From Rutpela maculata (lineage: Eukaryota > Arthropoda > Insecta > Coleoptera > Cerambycidae): a DNA stretch of 64,000 bases. Shown here piece by piece: positions 1 through 9,335 of the stretch (position 1 is its first letter; each line of letters opens with the position of its first letter). The DNA is taken from the NCBI GenBank assembly GCA_936432065.2, contig OW386292.2, positions 101,761,829 through 101,825,828 of the forward strand. The letters are read 5' to 3'. The position numbers were made by a program, and so were the translations under genes. The notes beneath the pieces were generated by a model. The model was given only the letters and a program-made list of their open reading frames with translations. It was not told the origin of the DNA and ran no database searches.

Positions 1-3000
1 TTGTGCACTACACATTGGTGATCCCAATAATATTGCATCATATCCAGACTTTAGAACAGTGTTCGATTTTACAGGTATGCAATTTCCAGTGAAATTAAAA
101 GATATTCCTAATTTTGAATTAAGGAATAATGTATCGATTAATGTATATAGTTTAGATTTAGTTTTTAAGAATGGTGAAAGCATTTATGAAGTAATTGGTC
201 CTTTACATTTTAGTAAAGATAGAAAAAATATTCATATTAATCTACTATTTTTTTCTGGCGAAAATAAAAACAAAGAAATAGTTAATCATTACTGTTATAT
301 TAAAAACTTATCAGCTTTGATCTCAAATCAACTCTCTAAAAACGGACATAAAAAACATTTTTGTGATGGTTGTTTACAATTCTTTCGAACACTTCAACAA
401 TTAAGTCAACATCAATTAAATGATTGTGATGCCATAAGAAATGTTTTTCCAACTACAGAACTTGTTATTGACAAGTTTGGTAATTGTATTCCAGAGAATA
501 TAGTGAAATTTAATAATATTCACAAACAAATGAGAATTCCATTCATAGTTTATGCAGACTTTGAATGTATATTAAAACCACTGGAAAATAACAATGTGGA
601 AGATCCTTCCTCTTCTTATACCATAAAGAAATTTCAACATATACCCTATTCTTGTGCTTATTATATTAAATGTTCTTTTGATAACTCTGTATCAAAATTA
701 GAATTATATAGAGGAGAAGATTGTGTTACAAAGTTTATTGAAAACCTTGAAATTGATGTTACTACTTTATATAATAAATATCTAAAATACATAACACCTA
801 TGAAAAAAATGACTTTAGATGAAATAAAAAACTTTAATGATGCAACTGTATGTTATCTTTGTAAAAAACTTTTTAAAAGTCGAGATGAGAAGGTGAAAGA
901 TCATTGCCACATTTCAGGAAAATTCAGGGGTGTGGCTCATTCAATCTGTAATTTAAACTATAAAATACCTTCTTTTATTCCTGTGGTTATTCATAATTTA
1001 AAAAACTATGACAGTCACCTTTTTATAAAAAAATTATGCAACAATAATGAGGATATTGATGTAATTGCCATCAATAAAGAAAAATATGTATCTTTTAGTA
1101 AACATATACCTGTTGATTCTTATATTGACATGAATGGGAAAACAAAAATCAAAATTTTACGCTTAAGGTTTATAGATTCTTATCAATTTCTATCCTCCCT
1201 TTGGACAGTTTAGCAAGTTCTTTGGAAGATAAGCAATGTTGTGAAATTCGTAAGGCTTATCCTGATGATTTACAATTTAGTAATATTCGAAAGAAAGGTG
1301 TTTTTCCTTATTCATTTATTGATAATATTTCAAAATTAGACGAACTTCAGTTACCAACCATAGACAAATTTTATAATGACTTGCGGGAAGAAAGTATTTC
1401 AGACCAAGAATATCAACATGCCGCTAATGTATGGAATATATTTCAATGTAAAACTTTAGGTGAATACTCTGATATTTACTTAAAGTCTGACGTTTTATTG
1501 CTAGCTGATATTTTTGAAAATTATCGCAACACATGTCTTCAAACATACAACCTGGACCCAGCACATTATTTCACAGCTCCGGGATTAAGCTGGGATGCTA
1601 TGTTACTCTACACAGATGGTGAATTAGAACTTTTAACTGATCCAGATATGGTGCATTTCTTTAAAAAAGGTGTTCGAGGTGGTGTTAGTACTTGTATAAG
1701 TCGAAAATCTATCTCAAATAATCCTTTTGTTAAAAATTACAATAATTCAGAACCTGAAAAATACATAATGTATCTTGATGCCACTAACTTGTATGGTTAT
1801 TCGATGCGTCAGTATTTACCTCAAAAAGATGTTGCCTGGCTAACTCAGGAAGAAATAGAGACTATCAAAATATTGGAAATTTCAGATACTGCAGAAATAG
1901 GATATGTTTTTGAGGTTGACCTAGAATATCCTACTTATTTACATGACGCACACAATGATTTACCCTTCTGTCCAGAAAATATTACCCCTCCCAATTCTAA
2001 ATATGAAAAGTTAATTCCAAATTTAAGAAACAAAGACAAGTATGTTATACATTACATCACCCTAAAACAATGTTTAAAATTTGGAATAAAACTTACTAAA
2101 ATACATAGAGCAATAAAATTTACTCAAGCTCCTTGGTTACAAAAGTACATTGACTTAAATACCTATATGAGAAATACCTCAAAAAACAAATTTGAAAAGA
2201 ATTTATATAAATTAAAAAATAATAGTATTTATGGAAAAACAATGGAAAACGTTGAAAAAAGAGCTGATATTAAACTAGTAACTAGTTGGGAAAGACAAAA
2301 GAATAAAGTAAAATGTGCAGAAATATTATTAGCAAAACCACATTTTAAAGATTTATCAATTTTTTCTGAAAGTTTAGTAGCAGTTCAAATGCAAAAGACG
2401 AAAATTGAATACAACAAACCAATATATGTAGGTTTCTCAATTCTAGATATTTCAAAAACTGTACTGTATGAATTCTTCTATAATTACCTGAAACCAACAT
2501 ATAGACAAAACATTAATCTATTATATACTGACACTGATTCCTTAATTTTTGAGGTTTCCACAGTTAATTTTTATGACGATATGAAAAGAAATTTAGATAA
2601 ATTTGATACCTCAAACTATTCAACCATTAATATGCATAACATACCTCAAAACATATCGATTGTAGGCAAATTTAAAGATGAATATGCTGGTGAACCTATT
2701 GAAAGTTTTTATGGTACTGGGGCTAAAGCATACTGTGTTAAATTAAAAGATGAAGTGCTCAAAAAAGCGAAAGGTGTTAAAAAAAGTGCAGTTGATAAAC
2801 AATTAAATGTTACGGATTATGTTGATGTAGTTGAGAAAAATTCAAAAGTATTTTGCACAATGTATGTTTTTAAGTCACATTTACACACTATATATACAGA
2901 GCTAATTCATAAATTAGCTTTGACTGCAGATGACGATAAGCGTTTTAGAATTCCCGGTAGCACTAAAACTTTAGCATGGGGTCATCATGATATTTCATTT

Positions 3001-3099
3001 TACGAGAATCCAAATTTAAGTAACCAAGCATTGATTGAAGAGATAGAATGGAGGAGAAATATTGATGAGTTATTAAATGCTGCTATGGAATTAACGTAG
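1..3099 (+). pseudogene. Family B DNA polymerase of Polinton element 1, 5'-truncated by window edge, one frameshift
   Basis: This is the replicative, protein-primed-type DNA polymerase (DNA_pol_B_2 family) that would copy the transposon. The frame is already open at base 2, so the N-terminus lies outside the window. Visible parts in order are a C2H2/C2HC-like cluster (about 360-430), the exonuclease motif YADFEC (about 551-568), an endonuclease-VII/HNH-like treble clef with DHCH and CNLNY (about 850-960), palm motif A with DATNLYG (about 1778), motif B with NNSIYGKTMEN (about 2218) and motif C YTDTDS (about 2525). The frame breaks at about 1200: the upstream frame ends at 1213 and the downstream frame opens at about 1198, consistent with a single-base indel. 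The catalytic residues survive, so decay is recent or mild. It is transcribed inward from the left end of the element, unlike the PolB of element 2. Confidence 0.93.
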
Positions 3100-3188
3100 A
3101 GTGGGGAGTATACACTTTTTTTTTTTTTTTACTAAATTGTTATTTTTAATATGTTGTGCATTACTTTGTAGACAGTGTTGTAGAAAAC

Positions 3189-3581
3189 ATGTGTTGGGAA
3201 AGTTATTATAGAGTAGTTGGTGACTTTACCAGTTATGAACATCGACTTTTATCTTTCAAAAATTGGAAAGGATCTGGGAATCCTAATGTTTTAGCCTATG
3301 CTGGTTTTTATTACACCAAAAATAAGGATATCTGTAAATGTGCCTATTGTTCAGTTGAAATGGGACAATGGGAAAAAGGTGATTGTCCTATTGAAGAACA
3401 TCAAAAGCTTAACAGACATTGTAGTTTCAACAATATCATTTGGAAAAATAAGATAATTGATAAGCAACAGGAACAAAAGAATGAGATCAGTATTTGCAAT
3501 CATAGCAGTAACAAATTTTATTGTATAGTTTTGCTACTACTAATAATACATTTAATGTGGTATAATTACAAATGTTTTTAG
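3189..3581 (+). CDS. Single-BIR protein with C-terminal membrane anchor (IAP-like)
   Basis: A 130-aa protein with one baculoviral IAP repeat. Its zinc ligands fit C-x2-C-x16-H-x6-C exactly (CAYC, then H and C, around residues 56-83), and it also has the BIR-typical YAGFYY segment. BIR domains bind caspases or IAP antagonists, and viral IAPs block apoptosis, so a host-defence role is inferred. There is no RING domain. The last 20 or so residues are hydrophobic (IVLLLLIIHLMWY), suggesting a tail anchor in an organelle or ER membrane, which is unusual for a viral BIR protein. I chose the ATG at 3189 because the frame upstream opens only at a GTG. It follows PolB on the same strand, 90 bases downstream. 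Confidence 0.82.
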   Translation: MCWESYYRVVGDFTSYEHRLLSFKNWKGSGNPNVLAYAGFYYTKNKDICKCAYCSVEMGQWEKGDCPIEEHQKLNRHCSFNNIIWKNKIIDKQQEQKNEISICNHSSNKFYCIVLLLLIIHLMWYNYKCF

Positions 3582-3609
3582 TTTTAGATTGTCTTGTATA
3601 CACAGTACT

Positions 3610-3768
3610 ATGAGTAGTAGTCATATTATAACACTGTTTTCTTTAGTGGGAAATATATTATATGTACATTTACCTCTCAGAGTTAGTTTAGGATTTGCAT
3701 GTTTATCAGAAAATAAAACTGAAAAATGGCCAGATTGCTACAAACTGATGTTAGTTACAAGAAATTAA
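3610..3768 (+). CDS. Possible small hydrophobic ORF (52 aa)
   Basis: ATG-initiated 52-aa ORF in the gap between the BIR gene and the minus-strand gene at 4202. It has a hydrophobic stretch (about residues 6-32) and a charged tail. No family is recognised, and in DNA this AT-rich an ORF of this length can occur by chance. Confidence 0.2.
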   Translation: MSSSHIITLFSLVGNILYVHLPLRVSLGFACLSENKTEKWPDCYKLMLVTRN

Positions 3769-3822
3769 TAAAGATTATCATGCACTTATGTATAAGATAG
3801 ATGAAGAATATAAAAAAAAAAA

Positions 3823-4044
3823 ATGTATATTTTAAAATTTTATATGAACATAATGATGGAACTTTTCTCAAAAGCACTTATTGAAAAATATAACATTCTT
3901 GATTGTAATTGTTGGTCTATTTATATATTTTGTATTGTATTATTTGTTTCTTATGTGGGTAATATATTTATTGTTAAGAATGGGATGGGAAAAAATAGCA
4001 TATATATTAAAAATTGTTTTGTATTAACCACTATTTTTAAATAA
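3823..4044 (+). CDS. Possible small membrane protein (73 aa)
   Basis: A 73-aa ORF starting at an ATG after an A-run. It has a strongly hydrophobic central segment (IYIFCIVLFVSYVGNIFIV, about residues 33-51) that could span a membrane once. No family is recognised. It sits among accessory genes of element 1, where small membrane proteins would not be surprising, but the low-complexity AT-rich context makes a chance ORF plausible. Confidence 0.25.
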   Translation: MYILKFYMNIMMELFSKALIEKYNILDCNCWSIYIFCIVLFVSYVGNIFIVKNGMGKNSIYIKNCFVLTTIFK

Positions 4045-4201
4045 ATCTTTTATTTGAAAAAATATTCTTGCATTATTTACAAAACATTCTTCTTACACCT
4101 ACGTAAATAATAATCTTGGGTTTCAAATTACATATATGAATTTGAAATGGTAGAAATAAAATAATTGTGAATGTTGAAACTTTTATTTAAAAAATTTGTT
4201 T

Positions 4202-4798
4202 TCATAAAATATTTATTTTATCAGTAATTACGGGACAATGTAAAACTAAAGTTGTTTCGAATAAAAATTCACCTCTAGTAGCTGTGGTTTTTTCATAATG
4301 AATATCTGATATTTTGTGCGTTGAGAATCCGACTACACCATCCATCTTTGTATCATCTTGAGAATGGTAGGAACCTCCATCAACTTCATCGACGCCACGG
4401 CAGACACCATCAACATAAGTTTTTGTGGGGTAATGAAGTTTTCTTTCAACATTATAGATTTTCATAACGATTTGACTATTTTGGAAAGAGGCTTTCATCC
4501 TTTGTTCCTCATTTAGGTTTAACTTTTTTGAATATTGCATCTTAAGAGATTTTATAAAACCATCATCATCTTGAAATCCATTAAAAGTGATGTTGCGTCC
4601 AATCAAATTTATCGAATTGTTATTAAATTCAAATATCACATACTTTTCTTTTGAAGAGTTTAGTTGAATATAAAAGTCATCTTTAACAATATTCTTAGGA
4701 AGATCCGTAATAATTATGTTTCCATAACATTTGATAGGTATATATTCATCCCCCAATATAACACTCATTTTTAAATCTTCACTTAAGTTACACCACAT
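4202..4798 (-). CDS. Polinton hypothetical protein with C-terminal Cys-Pro motif (198 aa)
   Basis: A 198-aa protein of unknown function on the minus strand, with a predicted beta-rich body and no membrane segment. Its C-terminal end (TTLVLHCPVI) resembles the end of the element's other minus-strand hypothetical (6876-7313, EIVLQCPI). Both have a hydrophobic strand followed by a Cys-Pro and a short tail. I infer a two-member paralogous or convergent family within element 1. The terminal strand could be an assembly or interaction tag, but nothing in the sequence proves this. The start is the first ATG in the frame. Confidence 0.55.
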   Translation of the reverse strand: MWCNLSEDLKMSVILGDEYIPIKCYGNIIITDLPKNIVKDDFYIQLNSSKEKYVIFEFNNNSINLIGRNITFNGFQDDDGFIKSLKMQYSKKLNLNEEQRMKASFQNSQIVMKIYNVERKLHYPTKTYVDGVCRGVDEVDGGSYHSQDDTKMDGVVGFSTHKISDIHYEKTTATRGEFLFETTLVLHCPVITDKINIL

Positions 4799-4931
4799 GA
4801 TACAAATTAACAGAAGACAACTAACCTCTTTGAAAGTTATAGAACATCTACGGTTTGTATTTACCCAACCTTTCAGTTATCATGTAGAAAAGAGTGGGGG
4901 TGAGAGTGGGAAAATGGGTTGGTAAATCCTT

Positions 4932-4962
4932 TATATATATCCACAAAACTCAAAGTTTCAGT
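4932..4962 (+). promoter_or_regulatory. Core promoter: TATA box plus TCAGT initiator for the gene at 4979
   Basis: TATATATAT begins at 4932 and TCAGT lies at 4958-4962, so the initiator A is 28 bases from the start of the TATA box. The next ATG is at 4979. The same spacing recurs at several other genes in both Polintons. It supports 4979 rather than an upstream non-AUG codon as the start. Confidence 0.6.
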
Positions 4963-4978
4963 ATTCAACAACAGTAAA

Positions 4979-5644
4979 ATGTGTGATTATCAACCTTGTG
5001 AGAAAGAAAGTCAAACAACAATGTCTCTCGTCAATGAAACAGTGTATTATCTAAATAAATCTCAATCAAAGTATGTTACTGTAGGATTAACCCTAAGTGA
5101 CTTTACACCATCTCTTCTGTTTGGAGGAAATAACTGTAAATCAATTGTGTTAAGTGAAGAAGACTGGAATTCTTTGCTAAAGTATCAAGATGTTATTACA
5201 AGCTATTTCTATTCCTGCAATAGTTTGCTTGATCCTATAGAGGAAAGAAATTTTATTGTAACCTTCGAGAAATTTAAAGATACACCTGTTATAAAATTCA
5301 AGCATAGTGATTATTACATTCTTTTAGGATATCAAAGTGTTATTTCTCTCTGGCAGATAATTCCGGTTATTGAGTATAGATTGGATATGCTAAGAAGGCA
5401 AAAGTTTAACACATACTTCAACGTTTTAATTTCTAATGTAAATCATCAGGAGAATACATTAGATAAGGTGTTCAGTGCAGTAGCATCCAATCAAAACCCT
5501 AATAGTGAAAATGTGAGTACGATGTTAGAATTATTATATATATATCCTGAAGAACTCGAATTAAAATTTAAAAACTCTTCATCTAAAAGAACACACCATG
5601 AAAATGAACAACTCGAAGCAAAGCTTAGGAATTCATCATCCTAG
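4979..5644 (+). CDS. Polinton hypothetical protein (221 aa)
   Basis: An uncharacterised protein starting at the ATG just downstream of a TATA/TCAGT promoter. It is acidic to neutral, with a beta-rich first half, a stretch IVLSEEDWNSLL faintly like the strand-helix part of PC4-type transcription cofactors, and an amphipathic helix (VIEYRLDMLRRQKF). That resemblance is only a pattern impression. Its 3' end overlaps the start of the PPP1R15-like ORF (5598) by 47 bases in another frame, so the two probably share a transcript. No equivalent is visible in element 2. Confidence 0.55.
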   Translation: MCDYQPCEKESQTTMSLVNETVYYLNKSQSKYVTVGLTLSDFTPSLLFGGNNCKSIVLSEEDWNSLLKYQDVITSYFYSCNSLLDPIEERNFIVTFEKFKDTPVIKFKHSDYYILLGYQSVISLWQIIPVIEYRLDMLRRQKFNTYFNVLISNVNHQENTLDKVFSAVASNQNPNSENVSTMLELLYIYPEELELKFKNSSSKRTHHENEQLEAKLRNSSS

Positions 5645-5870
5645 AGAAAGTTCTATGAAGAAATCAGTTACAATTAATGAAGCGAATAATAAAATACATC
5701 TGTTGGTAGCATGGGGTTTTGCTTACAGGAAAGCGAGAGAATCAACCTATGAACTTTTAGCTAGAGATAGATGTCATTTTAAAAGAAGAATAGAATGTTG
5801 TGAATTAATATTAAGAAATATATTGAGCAATGGTCATCGTTGTAAAATTTATAATGATCGATTTAAATAA
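5598..5870 (+). CDS. PPP1R15/GADD34-like PP1 regulatory protein, copy in element 1
   Basis: A 90-aa ORF ending in a PPP1R15-type core. Residues about 22-75 carry a degenerate PP1-docking strand (SVTI, where the usual motif is V-x-F), a KIHLLVAW segment, and then LLARDRCHFKRRI. PPP1R15 proteins recruit protein phosphatase 1 (and actin) to dephosphorylate eIF2alpha and restore translation under stress; several large DNA viruses carry such a module. Here the docking Phe is Ile and the Trp before ARDR is absent, so activity is uncertain. The copy in element 2 (31922-32149) keeps both. It overlaps the previous gene and is followed by convergent integrase. Confidence 0.75.
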   Translation: MKMNNSKQSLGIHHPRESSMKKSVTINEANNKIHLLVAWGFAYRKARESTYELLARDRCHFKRRIECCELILRNILSNGHRCKIYNDRFK

Positions 5871-5950
5871 AACAATATTACTCTATTATAGTCTTTTATT
5901 TTTTAAGAAAAAAATTTTTTTTTACAGTATCTTAAAATATGAAAACATTG

Positions 5951-6883
5951 TTATACTATATCCTCTTTTGATATCCATGAGTTGTTTGACTTATCTAAAC
6001 CTAACCACTTCACATAAACTTTATTTCCCTTTCTTCTTAAAACCTTTTCAATTAAATACACATCTGGATATTTAACTTTTTGCAACTCATGTTCATAGAA
6101 ACCACCTTTAATTTTTTCATTTTTTTGATCTTGTAATAAATATGTTCTTGGATTGGTTAGTTTAACTTCTTCAATTTGGAAGACTTCATTAGACCAATTG
6201 GGTGTATATCCTTTTTTAAAAGCTTCTCTATATTTACTTATTCGAACAAAATCACCTTTCTTAAAATTTTGAAATTGTCGATCTATTGTTTTTGGGTGTG
6301 TGTAAGATGATAATAGTATTTGTCTTTCATTTTTCTTTTTTACCTCTACTGGTTTAAATCCGATCGTTCGATGTTTGGTATTATTATATTTTTCCACAAT
6401 TTCAGGAAGGATATCAAACCATTTATAGTTTCCTTTTAAACTAAACTTTTTCCACATTAAGTTTTTAAGAGTTCTATTCACTCTTTCTACTACACTTGCT
6501 TTAAGATTTGAATAGGTGCTATAATGATTAATTTTCCATTTTTCCATTAATTCTTTAAAATCTTTATTGTAAAACTCTTTACCCATATCAGTCTGCATAT
6601 TTTTTGGTATGGACTTCATTTTCGTTAGAATTTCTTTCATTGCCACTGTTATGACTTTTCCACTTTTATTTTTTACTGGTTCACACCAAACAAATTTTGA
6701 AAAAACGTTGATGACTACTAAAATATATTTGTAGCCACGGTTAATTTTTGCATATGGAATCATTTGTACGAGATCTGCTTGAATAAGATCATTAAGTCCT
6801 TTTACAATCACTCGTCTTCTTTTAAAATTTTTTCTAGCAGGTTTATGCAATTCATTAACTACTTCTTCCTTAATGCTAACCAT
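5951..6883 (-). CDS. Polinton integrase (DDE, retroviral type) with C-terminal chromodomain
   Basis: A 310-aa integrase that would insert the element and create the 6-bp target duplication. The rve core shows the D,D-35-E residues as QADLVQM, LQ/MQTDMGKEF and ASVVERVNRT. The second catalytic Asp is followed by Met where most relatives have Asn. The C-terminus is a chromodomain (YLIEKVLRRKGNKVYVKWLG, then NNSWI), which is thought to direct insertion to chromatin marks. The ORF is uninterrupted. Its ATG at 6883 overlaps the stop of the upstream gene (6876-7313) by 8 bases, suggesting a shared minus-strand transcript. Confidence 0.95.
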   Translation of the reverse strand: MVSIKEEVVNELHKPARKNFKRRRVIVKGLNDLIQADLVQMIPYAKINRGYKYILVVINVFSKFVWCEPVKNKSGKVITVAMKEILTKMKSIPKNMQTDMGKEFYNKDFKELMEKWKINHYSTYSNLKASVVERVNRTLKNLMWKKFSLKGNYKWFDILPEIVEKYNNTKHRTIGFKPVEVKKKNERQILLSSYTHPKTIDRQFQNFKKGDFVRISKYREAFKKGYTPNWSNEVFQIEEVKLTNPRTYLLQDQKNEKIKGGFYEHELQKVKYPDVYLIEKVLRRKGNKVYVKWLGLDKSNNSWISKEDIV

Positions 6884-7313
6884 CTTTAGCTATGGGACAC
6901 TGTAAAACAATTTCTACATACAGCGGCTCAGTTTGATGAAGTGATATAAATTTGAATACATCTCCCTTCACTACAGTTTCTCCAATAAGCTTGTTTACCA
7001 CAGTAGAAGGATCGGACCGCCACACCTCGACTGTGGAAGGTGAAATAAATATATTTTCGATTTTTCCGGATACAGGGAATTTATAGTCTGTTGTGTTGTT
7101 TTCCAGTATAAAGAATGATGTACTGCGTCTTGGTAAAGGGTTGCCACGTATAGTTAAAACACATTTGCTATGATGTGAGGATGGTTCACAAATATAAAAT
7201 GGAGATGATGATGCAGAAGAAGTCACGAGTGGAGCAGGTGTAGATATTATAGGAGCTGAATATGGAACTGCTCTAGATATTAAGAGATGTCGTCCAAATT
7301 TATCGATTGGCAT
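6876..7313 (-). CDS. Polinton hypothetical protein MPIDKFGRH-type with C-terminal Cys-Pro motif (145 aa)
   Basis: A 145-aa protein starting at MPIDKFGRH, a start I have the impression of seeing repeatedly in insect Polinton-linked ORFs (recollection, not checked). A Pro/Ser/Ala-rich linker (about residues 15-45) is followed by a beta-rich domain ending EIVLQCPIAKDG. The frame extends upstream only to a GTG at 7352, so ATG 7313 is chosen. Its end resembles that of the 4202-4798 protein. It lies between the DUF8207-like gene and integrase, overlapping the latter by 8 bases. Confidence 0.6.
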   Translation of the reverse strand: MPIDKFGRHLLISRAVPYSAPIISTPAPLVTSSASSSPFYICEPSSHHSKCVLTIRGNPLPRRSTSFFILENNTTDYKFPVSGKIENIFISPSTVEVWRSDPSTVVNKLIGETVVKGDVFKFISLHQTEPLYVEIVLQCPIAKDG

Positions 7314-7369
7314 GATTAATGTGTCAAGGTGTGAACTTAAATGAATGTACACACCTTCAAGCTAATAAT

Positions 7370-8488
7370 TTATTGTATAATTTTTCCTTCCCGAAGTTCC
7401 TCCAATATGGAGATTACCTCATTGTTATGACTCGTATTTCCGGCAGCTTGAGAAGCTACTAATAATTTTAGTCTATCTACCAGTTCATTGTAATCGTCGA
7501 AATATTGATATTCCGTATGTTTATTATTTAAATCCAACATTTGGAGTTTTCCTCCTGAATAATGACTTTTACTCCTTGTTTGCATTTGTTTCGAGATCGG
7601 AAGTGAGCCAGATCGTGGTCTAGAACTTGTTATGGGTGGTGTTGAAGTCTGTGATGGTTTTAACGTTGTTTTTTTAGCAAGCTTTTCTTGAGCCATCGAG
7701 TGCAAAGTTGTAATTCGAAGTTTAATGATATCAATAAATTTATGTGCTTTTGACGTTGATAAACCTTTCTCTGGATTATATCCTAAATATTGAGCATTAG
7801 TTCTTCTAATTATATCAATATAATTGTCTAAATCTTTTGATCGAAAACCTGTCGGATGCTTTTTAAACATTAGTTCATACAATCCTGGTGTCCCTGTGTA
7901 TGTCTCACCACCAATAACAAAATCAGCTCCTTCGAAGTCAATGGTTGAATCACCAATAGCATATTTCTTTGCATATAGGTCAAAGTAAACACCAAACGTA
8001 TTATCAAATGCATTATCAACATCTTGAAGATGATCCTCAATATAAGCCGGAGGTAGTGGGGCTTTAAATGTTTGCAAATAAGCATGATGCATAGATGCGG
8101 TTGATGTATCTGCTATTTGAGTTGGATAAGTTTCATCCAAATAATTTTCGCTAATTTCAGGTCTTACTATACTTGGATCATGTTGAAATGACTCTTCTAA
8201 GTTGATAGATGGTGTTGTATGATAATTTTCCAAAGGAGTTTGAATATTTCGTGGAAGATGTATACTTTTTCGACCTTCTTCCTTGAATTCTTTTTTAATA
8301 TTAGCTCTTGGTGATATTGTGTCGGATTTAACGAGAGTTGTTACCAATTCTTTTAGAGGTTCGGTTATAGGTTTATAGTTTTTCTCCAATTGAGATTGTG
8401 ATTTAATAATGTCACTCTTCAAACTTTGGTATTTCTGTTTTAAAGCTTTTCTTGAAGCTAAAAGTTGTTTTTTCAATCGAGGTGTCAT
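7370..8488 (-). CDS. Polinton conserved protein, DUF8207-like
   Basis: A large conserved Polinton protein of unknown function, homologous to 37471-38361 in element 2. Shared blocks are a basic helical N-terminus (SRKALKQK), a middle domain with YxGTxGLYELxFKK, YIDIIRRTNA and a C-terminal block YFDDYNELVDRLKLLVASQAAGN. I believe databases call this domain DUF8207, from memory. The frame continues to an ATG at 8521, but a TATA box (8541 on the minus strand) and TCAGT (8511-8507) put transcription start downstream of that ATG. The second ATG, at 8488, also aligns with the partner protein. A capsid-internal or DNA-binding role is possible but unproven. Confidence 0.8.
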   Translation of the reverse strand: MTPRLKKQLLASRKALKQKYQSLKSDIIKSQSQLEKNYKPITEPLKELVTTLVKSDTISPRANIKKEFKEEGRKSIHLPRNIQTPLENYHTTPSINLEESFQHDPSIVRPEISENYLDETYPTQIADTSTASMHHAYLQTFKAPLPPAYIEDHLQDVDNAFDNTFGVYFDLYAKKYAIGDSTIDFEGADFVIGGETYTGTPGLYELMFKKHPTGFRSKDLDNYIDIIRRTNAQYLGYNPEKGLSTSKAHKFIDIIKLRITTLHSMAQEKLAKKTTLKPSQTSTPPITSSRPRSGSLPISKQMQTRSKSHYSGGKLQMLDLNNKHTEYQYFDDYNELVDRLKLLVASQAAGNTSHNNEVISILEELREGKIIQ

Positions 8489-8506
8489 TTTGGAAGTTTT
8501 GTTGTC

Positions 8507-8549
8507 ACTGATGATTTCCAAAGAAAAGCATCTTTTTATATATTTATAA
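8507..8549 (-). promoter_or_regulatory. Core promoter of the DUF8207-like gene (TATA plus TCAGT)
   Basis: On the minus strand, TATAAATATATAAAAAG reads from 8549 and TCAGT from 8511 to 8507, about 32 bases between the inner TATA and the initiator A. The TATA lies inside the 3' coding end of the ATPase gene, so the two genes overlap functionally. Confidence 0.6.
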
Positions 8550-9225
8550 AAGTGTCAAATCCCTTACGATATCTACCGGAACTTAGAGTGCAATCTTTAT
8601 CAATTACCATAAATCCATATTTCTCTTTCCAACATGAAGAGCAAATATTCTTAAAGTTTTGAAATGACATATCAACATTTACATGATCATCATATATATG
8701 TCTTAAATTAGTCATATCCTGTTGAAATATTACAATTAAATTCGTATTATCTCGAATTAATTTTTTAGGTATTGAAGAATATGTTTGGCATAAATAAAAA
8801 CAATCTGTATTTTTATGACGACCAAAACAAAAATAGCTTTTTATTATACTTTGATCACAAGATGCTACATCATCGAATATTATTACTGAATTGCAATTAA
8901 TTTGTTCTGGAGGTATGACATCTTCTCCATCTTCGTACTGAAAATATCCTATGTCTTTCAGGGGTTGTACTAAAATTCGTAAGTAATCATACTTTGGTTG
9001 GTATAATGATTTTGAGTATAAGTAAATATTTTCAAAACGTAATCCGTTGGGGTGTTCCAATATACTTAACATTACATTGGTTTTCCCACAGCCCGATGCT
9101 CCCACAATTACTCCACGTTTCGATTGTCCACTAAATAAAACCCCGTGTTTTTGAAAAATAGGTTCGGAACTAATTTGATCATAGTTTGTAACAGGTAAAG
9201 ACACGTTTTGTTTTTCAAACTTCAT
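8536..9225 (-). CDS. FtsK/HerA-type genome-packaging ATPase (A32-like), element 1
   Basis: A P-loop ATPase that would pump DNA into the capsid. Walker A is GASGCGKTN and Walker B is VIIFDDV, followed by a sensor-like CQTYSSIPKKLIRDN. The C-terminal block CWKEKYGFMVIDKD and GRYRKGFD matches element 2 closely. The frame extends to an ATG at 9291, but 9225 aligns with the start in element 2 and follows a bidirectional TATA at 9273-9279, so I chose 9225 (229 aa). The ORF is intact. Confidence 0.93.
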   Translation of the reverse strand: MKFEKQNVSLPVTNYDQISSEPIFQKHGVLFSGQSKRGVIVGASGCGKTNVMLSILEHPNGLRFENIYLYSKSLYQPKYDYLRILVQPLKDIGYFQYEDGEDVIPPEQINCNSVIIFDDVASCDQSIIKSYFCFGRHKNTDCFYLCQTYSSIPKKLIRDNTNLIVIFQQDMTNLRHIYDDHVNVDMSFQNFKNICSSCWKEKYGFMVIDKDCTLSSGRYRKGFDTFINI

Positions 9226-9270
9226 TTGGAAGTAGTTATAAGGAACTAACAAACTATTTAAGAATGATTG

Positions 9271-9308
9271 GGTATATATGTATACATCCATGTGAATACT
9301 AGCTCAGT
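9271..9308 (+). promoter_or_regulatory. Bidirectional TATA with plus-strand TCAGT initiator between ATPase and PLA2 genes
   Basis: The near-palindromic GTATATATGTATAC at 9272-9285 offers a TATA box on both strands. On the plus strand TCAGT at 9304-9308 lies 33 bases downstream and the PLA2 gene ATG is at 9336. On the minus strand the ATPase ATG is at 9225. The equivalent plus-strand promoter in element 2 is at 39109-39143. Confidence 0.6.
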
Positions 9309-9335
9309 CATTCGATAGAAGTGTAAAAGTATATA

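Noticed and set aside
4979..5644. PC4-like transcription cofactor assignment
   Set aside because: Only a short resemblance (LSEEDWNSLL); not enough for a function call.
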